The position numbers and the translations under genes were made by a program. A model generated the notes under the pieces. That model made no database searches, was not told where the DNA came from, and worked only from the letters and a program-made list of their open reading frames with translations. 64,000 nt of DNA. Origin: Halomonas sp. SpR8. Lineage in GTDB: Bacteria; Pseudomonadota; Gammaproteobacteria; Pseudomonadales; Halomonadaceae. Each line of letters begins with the position of its first letter. Positions within the stretch are counted from its first letter, which is position 1. This document shows positions 40,561 to 48,700 of the stretch, piece by piece. Location: assembly GCF_031010195.1 (NCBI RefSeq), contig NZ_JAUAMC010000001.1, positions 124,001 through 188,000 of the forward strand, read 5' to 3'.

Positions 40561-40636
40561 TTTGAGCAATAGTTTTGAGCAGATATTTGAGCAATAGTTT
40601 TGAGAAATAGTTTTGAGCAGCAGTTTTGAACAACAG
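40561..40636. repeat. Six tandem 12-13 bp repeats upstream of lolA
   Basis: Units start at 40561, 40573, 40586, 40598, 40611 and 40624, with consensus TTTTGAGCAATAG. They vary at one to four bases. Just before them the 10-mer CACTGCCTCT is also nearly repeated (40531-40554). The block ends 31 bases before the lolA ATG, inside its probable promoter or leader. Confidence 0.88.
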
Positions 40637-40667
40637 TTATTTGGCAACGGTTGCCTAGGGAGAACAT

Positions 40668-41333
40668 ATGCGCGATACGCAAACAAAACGTCCGTCATCA
40701 ATAGGTGCGCCACAACTGGCATTTGCGGCCAGCGCTTTGGGGTTAACATTTGGCGCTCCCGCTTGGGCAGAGGATGCTGCCGAACGTTTGACCGAGCGGC
40801 TGGATCCGCTTGAGCGCTATCAAGCGAGTTTTGAACAGCAGATTCTGGATGGCAGCGGCGAACGTCTGCAGAGCGCGCGCGGCGAGATGTGGTTGTCCCG
40901 CCCAGGTATGCTGCGTTGGGAAGTGGAGGCGCCCTACAGCCAAACCGTGGTCTCCGACGGTGAAGATGTGTATATGTACGATCCCGATCTTGAGCAGGTC
41001 ACCGTTCAAGAGATGGATGATCGAGTAACCCACACCCCTGCGTTATTACTGTCGGGAAGTTCAAACGATTTAACCGAGAGCTATGAGGTGTTCTACGAGC
41101 AGGACGGGGGAGAAGATGTCTTTACCCTGGTGCCCATCTCTGCCGATACGCTGTTTGAAGAGTTGAGCATGGTCTTTGAAGGCGAAACGTTAACCGAGCT
41201 GTGGATGATGGACAGCACCGGCCAGCGTACCGCGATTACCTTCAGCAATATCACGCTCAATGGCGAGATTGCTTCGGACATGTTTGATTTTGAGATTCCC
41301 GAAGGCACCGATGTTATCCGCGAAGAGCTTTAG
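40668..41333 (+). CDS. lolA: Outer-membrane lipoprotein carrier protein LolA
   Basis: 221 residues. The N-terminal signal peptide has a hydrophobic core LAFAASALGLTFGAPAWA with cleavage expected before EDAAER. The mature chain has LERYQASFEQQILDGSGE and GEMWLSRPGMLRWEVEAPYSQTVVSDGEDVYMYDPDLEQV, typical of LolA. It shuttles lipoproteins from LolCDE to the outer membrane. GGGAG lies 6 bases before the ATG. It follows ftsK as in Pseudomonas. Confidence 0.95.
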   Translation: MRDTQTKRPSSIGAPQLAFAASALGLTFGAPAWAEDAAERLTERLDPLERYQASFEQQILDGSGERLQSARGEMWLSRPGMLRWEVEAPYSQTVVSDGEDVYMYDPDLEQVTVQEMDDRVTHTPALLLSGSSNDLTESYEVFYEQDGGEDVFTLVPISADTLFEELSMVFEGETLTELWMMDSTGQRTAITFSNITLNGEIASDMFDFEIPEGTDVIREEL

Positions 41334-41438
41334 GGTGGAAAGGTGAAGCTTGAAGTGTAAGGCGTGAACAGTACGTCGTTAAAGATTGTAGTTGCTTGAG
41401 AGTGGCAGTTAGTCAATAACCTGCCACTGGTATAACCA

Positions 41439-42782
41439 TCAGGCGCCTTCGGGCGCCTGATCTGCTTCTTGATCACGGTTTTCCCGCCACGCCATTATTT
41501 CACCAAAGCGCTTCTCCTGGCCGAACGCGCTCGGCTTAAAGAAAGTGGCTTTAGGCAGTTCTTCAGGCCAGCAGTCGTGGGCGCTGCCCGCCGGGTAGCC
41601 GTCTGGCTCACTGTGCGCATAGCGATAACCCTCGCCGTGGCCTAACTGCTCCATCAATTTGGTGGGTGCATTGCGCAGGTAAGTGGGCACCTCTACCTGG
41701 GGCTGCTGGTGAACGTACTGCTTAGCCTCGCTCCAGGCACGGTCGATGCGGTTGCTTTTGGGGGCTACCGCTAGATGAATCGCCGCGTGGGCAATCGCCC
41801 GCTGGCCTTCGTAATCGCCTAAACGTAAGTAAGCGTCCCAGGCCGCTATCACCAGTGGTAGCGCGCGGGGGTCAGCATTACCGACATCCTCTGAGGCAAT
41901 AGCGGTCAGCCTACGCACTACGTCCAGCGGGTCGCCGCCGCCCTGGATAAAACGCGCCATATACAGCAATGCAGCATTGGGGCGCGAAGAGCGTATCGAT
42001 TTATGAATCGCCGAAAGCAAATCGTAATAGGCATCCCCCTGTTTATCGAAAGCGCTGGCCTGATGGCCGATCACATCCGCAAGCACCTCTGTATGCAGCA
42101 CTTCGCGGCCCGCTTCTTGAGTCGCGAAATCACAGGCGGTTTCGAGTAGTCCCAGTGCCCGCCGGGCATCCCCTGCGCTGGCGTGGGCCAGAGCGCTCAA
42201 TACCTCATCGTCTACCTGAATGTCACGCTTACCTAGCCCGCGCTCAATGTCTTGGAGCGCTTGGCGCATCACCGTGATCAGCTCCTCCTGGGTGAGTGAT
42301 TTCAGTACGTAAACCCGCGCGCGGGAGAGCAGTGCCGAATTGACTTCAAATGACGGGTTTTCGGTGGTGGCACCGATCAGCGTCAGCAGCCCCGACTCCA
42401 CATGGGGCAGAAGGGCATCCTGCTGGCTCTTGTTGAGGCGATGAATCTCATCTAAAAAGAGAATAACCGTGGAAGACATCTGCTGAGCACGCTCTACCAC
42501 CGCGCGAATCTCTTTTACCCCGGCCATTACCGCGCTGAGATGTTCCAGGTGGGCGTCAGATGCCCTGGCTAATAGTTCTGCTAGCGTGGTCTTGCCAACG
42601 CCTGGCGGCCCCCACAGAATCATCGAGCGCACGACGCCTGATTCCGCCATGCGGCGCAGCGGTTTGTCTGGCCCGATCAGCGCCTGTTGCCCCACGTAAT
42701 CGTCTAAACGGCGAGGGCGCATGCGAAAAGCCAGCGGGGCGTCGTCGGCAGGTACCGCTTGGGCGCTATCAAAAAGATCCAT
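41439..42782 (-). CDS. rarA: Replication-associated recombination protein RarA (MgsA)
   Basis: 447-residue AAA+ ATPase of the clamp-loader-like family, active at stalled forks. Walker A is GPPGVGKT near residue 54, Walker B is [10 protein letters not shown], and the tetramerisation region includes [22 protein letters not shown]. The ATG at 42782 (MDLFDSAQ) has CGGA 8 bases before it. The 3' end lies in a UUCG-loop hairpin (41438-41461). Usually downstream of lolA on the same strand; here it is convergent with lolA. Confidence 0.94.
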   Translation of the reverse strand: MDLFDSAQAVPADDAPLAFRMRPRRLDDYVGQQALIGPDKPLRRMAESGVVRSMILWGPPGVGKTTLAELLARASDAHLEHLSAVMAGVKEIRAVVERAQQMSSTVILFLDEIHRLNKSQQDALLPHVESGLLTLIGATTENPSFEVNSALLSRARVYVLKSLTQEELITVMRQALQDIERGLGKRDIQVDDEVLSALAHASAGDARRALGLLETACDFATQEAGREVLHTEVLADVIGHQASAFDKQGDAYYDLLSAIHKSIRSSRPNAALLYMARFIQGGGDPLDVVRRLTAIASEDVGNADPRALPLVIAAWDAYLRLGDYEGQRAIAHAAIHLAVAPKSNRIDRAWSEAKQYVHQQPQVEVPTYLRNAPTKLMEQLGHGEGYRYAHSEPDGYPAGSAHDCWPEELPKATFFKPSAFGQEKRFGEIMAWRENRDQEADQAPEGA

Positions 42783-43021
42783 GTAAGCTTCCGTTATAAA
42801 TCGAGACGTTGGGCAACAAAGCGCCAACAAGAGATGGTGGTAAACCATGCCTTGGCGAACTACCTTTGGCGTAAACTACTCAAAAGATGCACTTGCTAGG
42901 ATAACGCCACAGAGGCATTGTTGATGATAACCACTGATAATAAATCCTGCGCGCTTATGATCGCATGCCGTTAACCACCATGGCCCGACGGTAGGCATGA
43001 CCCCACAAAGGAGACAGTTCG

Positions 43022-43567
43022 ATGTTTAACCAACTGCGTACAGATCATGCCAATATGGCGAGATTACTCCATGTGCTACAGCTTAAACAGAAAACTCTCG
43101 TGCTAGGAGAGCGGCCCAACTTTCAGCTAATGCGTGAAGTTGTAGACTACATTTTGTCCTATATGGATGGTTTCGCTGCACCGCTGGAGCGCGTCTGTGT
43201 GGAGCGGCTGCAAACCCAAGCGCCCGAGCATATTGCACTTACTGAGCAGATGGCGGAGGACTACCGTGAATTAAAGCCGCGTTTACAACGCTTATCCAAC
43301 GATATCGACATGATCCTGATGGATAATGTCCTACCGATGGATCGCTTCGCCGATGATTTAAAAGCCTATTTGGAAGCGCACCGCGCCTATCTACGCCATG
43401 AGCGTGAAGGCTTATTTCCGCTGATTGACGAGCACTTTAGCCCCGAGGACATGGAAGAGCTGCGTCAGGCGCTTCCTGAAGGCGCTGAGAAGGAGTTAGA
43501 GCGCCTGCAGCAAGACTACCCTGAACTTTACGCAGAGCTGCGCGGGGCTGACGTACCCGCAGTGTAA
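43022..43567 (+). CDS. Hemerythrin-fold protein with most iron ligands missing
   Basis: 181 residues, all helical. The layout matches bacterial hemerythrin-like (HHE) proteins: QLRTDHANMARLLHVL, then YILSYMDGFAAPLERVCVERL, then HRAYLRHEREGLFPLID. His9 remains, but the usual His-His of helix 2 is Ala52-Ala53, the helix-3 His position is Asp80/Tyr81, and the helix-4 His position is Tyr123. A normal di-iron centre is therefore unlikely. GGAG precedes the ATG. A terminator follows, so it is probably monocistronic. Function unknown; the alignment is by eye. Confidence 0.78.
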   Translation: MFNQLRTDHANMARLLHVLQLKQKTLVLGERPNFQLMREVVDYILSYMDGFAAPLERVCVERLQTQAPEHIALTEQMAEDYRELKPRLQRLSNDIDMILMDNVLPMDRFADDLKAYLEAHRAYLRHEREGLFPLIDEHFSPEDMEELRQALPEGAEKELERLQQDYPELYAELRGADVPAV

Positions 43568-43603
43568 CGCGAGCGGCCAACTGAAACCGCAATCGATAAA
43601 ATG

Positions 43604-43636
43604 ACGGAGCATGCTAAACTAGCAGCTCCGTTTTTT
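43604..43636 (+). terminator. Terminator immediately upstream of murI
   Basis: ACGGAGC (43604-43610) pairs with GCTCCGT (43625-43631), with inner GCT/AGC pairs, followed by T6. It ends 12 bases before the murI ATG. Confidence 0.88.
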
Positions 43637-43648
43637 ACAGGCAGAGTC

Positions 43649-44452
43649 ATGACAGGCCCTGTATTAATTTTTGATTCCGGTGTCGGCGGCCTATCCGTGG
43701 CACAGTCGCTGCGTCAACACTATCCTGACGCGGCCATGTGCTACGCCTGCGATAATGCTTGGCTACCTTATGGCCTGCGCGAAGACGCAGCGTTAACCGA
43801 GCGCATCGTGGCGGTATGCCGAACTGCCGTTGAAGCTTGCCAACCTCGTGTGCTGGTCGTTGCTTGCAATACCGCAAGCACGCTGGCGTTGGAGAATTTA
43901 CGCGAGCAGTTAGCGATTCCCGTGGTGGGCACCGTGCCTGCCATTAAGCCCGCAGCGGCGCTTAGCCAGACGCGCCATATTGGGTTGTTGGCAACTAAAG
44001 CCACGGTAGGGCGCCCCTACACCCAGCATTTAATTGATAGTTTTGCCAGCGACTGTTTAATTACTCGCGTCGCCGCCGACGGCTTGGTGAAAGAAGCAGA
44101 GGCGCACTTAGCCGGCAAAGCGCCTAACATTGAGCGAATTCAGGCCGCACTGGCACCGCTGTGGCAGGCTGCTGCCCCTTCAATAGCTAATGCCGCGTTG
44201 GATACGGTGGTGTTAGGCTGCACCCATTTTCCTCTTCTCAAATCGTGGTTAACACAGCTCGCCCCCGTGCCCCTGCACTGGGTGGATTCTGGCGATGCGA
44301 TTGCCCGACGGGTAGCCCAAGTGGTCGATGGGCTAAATCATCGCCAACAGCAGGATGGCCGCTGTTTTACCACCGCGCCCGCTGCCAATCTAACTGTTGG
44401 TTTAGCGCGCTACGGGTTTCAAACGCCCCAGTTGCTATCCATAACAAGGTAA
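43649..44452 (+). CDS. murI: Glutamate racemase
   Basis: 267 residues. It makes D-glutamate for peptidoglycan. Motifs: FDSGVGGLSV, catalytic Cys in VVACNTAST and second catalytic Cys in VLGCTHFPLL. The usual ADT-x-x-x-PYG segment reads ACDNAWLPYG. The ATG at 43649 is chosen because an in-frame ATG at 43601 lies before the terminator hairpin and would translate through it. AGGCAGAG precedes the chosen start. Confidence 0.93.
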   Translation: MTGPVLIFDSGVGGLSVAQSLRQHYPDAAMCYACDNAWLPYGLREDAALTERIVAVCRTAVEACQPRVLVVACNTASTLALENLREQLAIPVVGTVPAIKPAAALSQTRHIGLLATKATVGRPYTQHLIDSFASDCLITRVAADGLVKEAEAHLAGKAPNIERIQAALAPLWQAAAPSIANAALDTVVLGCTHFPLLKSWLTQLAPVPLHWVDSGDAIARRVAQVVDGLNHRQQQDGRCFTTAPAANLTVGLARYGFQTPQLLSITR

Positions 44453-44499
44453 TGGGGCTATTCACCACGACTACTTTGATCGATTTAAAAGGAGCCGCC

Positions 44500-45621
44500 T
44501 TGGCAATTCCCGTCGTAGAACCTGAACGCTATGCTGAGCAGCTAGCCGCTAAACGCGACTATCTGGAGAGTGCCTTTGCTGCTTTCCAGCCGCCGGATTT
44601 GGAAGTATTTGAATCGCCGCCGGGCTACTACCGCCAGCGCTGCGAATTTCGCATTTGGCATGAAGAGAGTGACCTCTTTTACGCCATGTTCGAGGTAGAC
44701 CCCGAAAATCCTAAGAACAAGAGAGTGATTCGGCTTGACCAGTACGCGGTAGCCAGTGAGCGGATTAATCAACTAATGCCGCAGTTGCGTGAGGCCTTTC
44801 TCAGATCTGATGAGCTGCGCCGAAAGCTGTTTCAGGTTGAGTTTTTAACCACTCTTTCAGGTGAAGCGCTGGTAACGCTAATCTATCACCGCCCGCTTGG
44901 CGATGAGTGGGAGCAACAAGCGCGGGCGCTGGAAGCTGAGCTGGGTATCATGATTATTGGCCGCTCCCGTAAGCAGCGCATTGTGTTGACCCGCGATCAT
45001 GTCTGGGAGCGTCTCGAGGTAGATGGCCGCACGCTTCACTACCAGCAGGTCGAAAATAGCTTTACCCAGCCCAATGCGCACATCTGCCAAAAAATGCTCA
45101 GTTGGGCGCGGGAAGTCACCACTAGCCAGCAGCATCAGGGCTTAAAGAAAGACCTGGTCGAGCTCTACTGCGGGAATGGCAATTTTACCATCGCTCTGGC
45201 CGATAACTTCCGCCGCGTACTGGCCACAGAAATTTCCCGTACCTCGGTGGCCAGTGCCAACGTCAATCTGGAAGCCAACGGAGTCACGAACGCGCAAATT
45301 GGTCGCATGTCAGCGGAGGAGTTCTCGCTGGCGCTGAAAGGTGAAAAAGCCGGGCGCCGTGTGGCAGAAATGGGGCTCGAAGCGTACGATTTTTCCACTG
45401 TGCTGGTGGACCCGCCGCGGGCCGGTTTGGATGAGCAGAGCTGCGAACTGCTCAGCGAGTATGCTCAAATTGTCTATATTTCATGTAATCCGGCCACATT
45501 GGCTGAAAATTTGACGATACTGACCAAAACGCATCGGATAGAGCGCTTTGCGCTGTTTGACCAGTTCCCGTTTACTGATCATCTTGAGTGTGGTGTGTTA
45601 TTACAGCGGCATGCAGTCTAA
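44500..45621 (+). CDS. trmA: tRNA (uracil-5-)-methyltransferase
   Basis: 373 residues. It makes m5U54 in tRNA using S-adenosylmethionine. Motifs: YYRQRCEFRIWHE at the N-terminus, LVELYCGNGNFTIALA for cofactor binding, VDPPRAGLD and the catalytic Cys in YISCNPATL. The TTG at 44500 has AAGGAG 5 bases ahead and gives an N-terminus aligned with E. coli TrmA (366 residues). The ATG at 44452, overlapping the murI stop, would add 16 atypical residues. Probably transcribed with murI. Confidence 0.93.
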   Translation: MAIPVVEPERYAEQLAAKRDYLESAFAAFQPPDLEVFESPPGYYRQRCEFRIWHEESDLFYAMFEVDPENPKNKRVIRLDQYAVASERINQLMPQLREAFLRSDELRRKLFQVEFLTTLSGEALVTLIYHRPLGDEWEQQARALEAELGIMIIGRSRKQRIVLTRDHVWERLEVDGRTLHYQQVENSFTQPNAHICQKMLSWAREVTTSQQHQGLKKDLVELYCGNGNFTIALADNFRRVLATEISRTSVASANVNLEANGVTNAQIGRMSAEEFSLALKGEKAGRRVAEMGLEAYDFSTVLVDPPRAGLDEQSCELLSEYAQIVYISCNPATLAENLTILTKTHRIERFALFDQFPFTDHLECGVLLQRHAV

Positions 45622-45723
45622 TCAGCATAAGACCTGATGCATAAGCGGCATGTGCCATGATTAACACGTCAGGTGATTAGGGTCGCGACGATAGGTAGCG
45701 TAAGCTAGTTGCTATGTTGGCCT

Positions 45724-45764
45724 AACGGCCTATTGTCCTTCGTTTTTTTGGCCGTTTAACGGCC
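45724..45764 (+). promoter_or_regulatory. Mutually exclusive hairpins in the gdhB leader
   Basis: AACGGCC occurs at 45724-45730 and again at 45758-45764, and its complement GGCCGTT lies at 45750-45756. The middle arm can pair with either side, giving a long-loop or a one-base-loop hairpin. A T7 run sits in the loop of the first form. The second arm ends about 10 bases before the ribosome site GAGGTG. Regulatory meaning is only inferred. Confidence 0.4.
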
Positions 45765-45783
45765 TAGGCAGTCGAGGTGATGG

Positions 45784-48700
45784 ATGCACTATGTTGCGAT
45801 TGAAGAGAGTCGTCAGGATCTTTTGAAGCAGCTTCAGGAACGATTATATGCGCGCCTGGAGCCTACTCGAGCCGCGACCATTGACGCCTTTGCTCGACAC
45901 TTTTACGCCACCGTGCCGGTAGAGGACTTGATTGATCGTCGCCTTGACGATCTGTATGGCGCAACGCTGTCGATCTGGCAGTTTTTGCAGCACCACGACC
46001 CGCAAAGCCCCAAAGTACGCGTTTTTAACCCAGATTTTGAAGAGCACGGCTGGCAATCAACGCATACCTTTGTAGCCGTTCTGCATGAAGATATGCCGTT
46101 TCTGGTCGACTCGGTGCGTATCGAACTCAACCGCCGAGGTTTGACCGTGCACGCGATTCAAAACGCCGTGCTGGCGGTCGCCCGCGATGAGCGTCACCAG
46201 CTGCAGGCGTTGGCCTCGCCCAGAGCAGAAAAAGCACCTGACGCCCGCGAGTCGCTGATTGTGATTGAGGTAGACCGGCACACCGATGCGGCCTTGCTTG
46301 AGAAAATCGAAAGCAATCTCAATGACGTGCTTCGTGATGTGCGCACCGCCGTGGTCGATTACGACGCCATGTGCGCGCAAATTACCGCGTCGATTCAGGA
46401 ACTCGAGAAAAACTGCCCGCCGCAAATCGACCCGGACGACCACGAAGAGGCGATAGCCTTCCTAGAGTGGATGCTCAAAGATAATTTCACCTTCCTAGGC
46501 TACGACGAATACCTGCTGGAAAGCAGCAAATTGCAGCGCGATAACGATAGCGTATTAGGCGTGTTCCGCCTTGACCAGCCGCGCTACTGTGAGCGCATTC
46601 GCACCGAAGAGGGCGTGGATGAGCACGACGAATATGTGCTGGTGCCGCAGTTGCTGTCGTTTGCCAAGAGCGCCCACCACTCCCGAGTTCATCGCCCGAC
46701 GTATCCCGATTACATCACCGTTGATCGCTACGACGACGATGGCAATGTGATTGGTGAGCGACGCTTCTTCGGTCTATTTACCTCCACCGTGTATAACGAG
46801 TCGCCGCGTAATATTCCACTGCTGCGCCGCAAGCTTAAAGCGGTGATGGACATCGCTGGGTTTAATCCCCAGGGCCATAACGGTAAGCAGCTTCTCCAGG
46901 TGCTGGAAGTTTACCCCCGCGATGACCTGTTCCAGATCGATACCGAGTCACTGGCGAGTACGGCGCTGGGCATTCTCAATATCCGTGAGCGCCGCCAGGT
47001 GCGGCTGTTTATTCGCGCCGATATCAGCGGCAAGTTCTATTCCTGCCTGGTGTTTGTGCCTCGCGACGTGTTCTCCACAGATCTACGCCAGCGTATCCAA
47101 AACGTGCTGTGCGATGAGTTAGATGCCCACTTTGGCGACTTCAACACCTACTTATCTGAATCGGTGCTGGCGCGTATTCAACTGATTCTGCGCTTTAACG
47201 GTGAAGCCCCCAGCGACTACGATCTAAAGCGCCTGGAGAGCAAAGTGGCGCGGCTAGCGCGCAGTTGGCGCGACGAGCTGCAGAGCGCGATGATCGAGGG
47301 TTTCGGTGAAGAGCGCGCTAACAGCCTAATGGATGAATTCCGCGAGGCATTCTCAGCCAGCTATCGGGAAGATTTTTCCGCGCGTACTGCGGTGTTTGAT
47401 GTTCAGCACTTGCTGACGCTGAATAACGGTGACGACTTATCGCTGTCGCTCTACCGCCCACTGGAAGAGCAGGGCGGCGGTGTGAATCTGAAACTGTTCC
47501 ACCGCGGCTCACAGATTCCTCTCTCCGACGTGCTGCCGATGATGGAGAATCTAGGACTGCGCGTGCTTGGTGAGCGCCCCTACGATGTTAATGCCACAGA
47601 GCAGCGCTACTGGATACACGATTTTGAGCTTGAACACGGCGGCAAAGATGTCAGCTTGGCTGATATGCGCGATGTGTTCACCGAAGCCTTTAAGCGCATT
47701 TGGACCGGCGAAGCCGACAATGACGCCTTCAATCGGCTAATTATCGGTGCAGGGCTGGATTGGCGCGAAGTGGCCATGCTGCGCGGCTACGCTCGCTATC
47801 TCAAACAGATCCGCTTCGGGATGTCTCAGGACTATATTGCCGCCACGCTGGCCAACTACCCGGCCATTACGCGTGAATTGGTTGAGCTATTCTGCCTGCG
47901 CTTTGATCCAGAGCACCAGGATCATGCTACTGACGGCTGCATTGCGAGTATAAACGAGCGGCTGGAGGGGGTTGCCAGCCTCAATGACGACCAACTGCTG
48001 CGTCGCTTTATGGAGCTGATTCTCGCTACGCTGCGTACCAACTATTACCAGCTCGGCGAGGGTGGGCGCTTTAAAGACTATATCGCTTATAAGCTTGAGC
48101 CTTCCAAAGTCACTGGCATGCCCAAGCCACGGCCGATGTTCGAGATTTTTGTCTGCTCGCCACGTGTCGAAGGCGTGCACCTGCGCGGCGGTAAAGTGGC
48201 GCGCGGTGGCCTGCGTTGGTCAGACCGCTTCGAAGATTACCGCACCGAAGTGCTGGGCTTGGTGAAAGCGCAGCAGGTTAAGAACGCCGTTATCGTCCCG
48301 GTGGGAGCCAAAGGCGGTTTTGTATGCAAACGCATGCCAGAGAGTGCTAGCCGCGACGTGGTACAGAAAGAGGGCATCGCCTGTTATCAAATCTTTATTC
48401 GTGCGCTGCTAGATGTGACCGACAACTTAGTGGGTGGTGACGTAGTGCCGCCCGAGAACGTTGTGCGCCACGATGAAGACGACGCCTATCTGGTGGTGGC
48501 CGCTGATAAAGGCACCGCTACCTTCTCGGATATTGCCAACGAAATTTCTATCGAGTATGGCCACTGGTTAGGCGATGCCTTTGCCTCCGGCGGGGCCAAC
48601 GGCTATGACCATAAGAAAATGGGCATCACCGCTAGGGGCGCCTGGGAGTCAGTCAAACGGCACTTCAAAAATCTTGATCTCGACACTCAGCGCGACTTGT

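Noticed and set aside
40561-40636. CRISPR-like array upstream of lolA
   Set aside because: Units are 12-13 bp and directly adjacent with no spacers, and no cas genes are present.
41402-41461. Hairpins between lolA and rarA as terminators
   Set aside because: The stems are clear (41402-41427 and 41438-41461) but neither is followed by a T-run on either strand, and one lies over the rarA stop.
43601-43648. ATG at 43601 as the murI start
   Set aside because: It would place coding sequence across an intrinsic terminator and add 16 residues not seen in the family.
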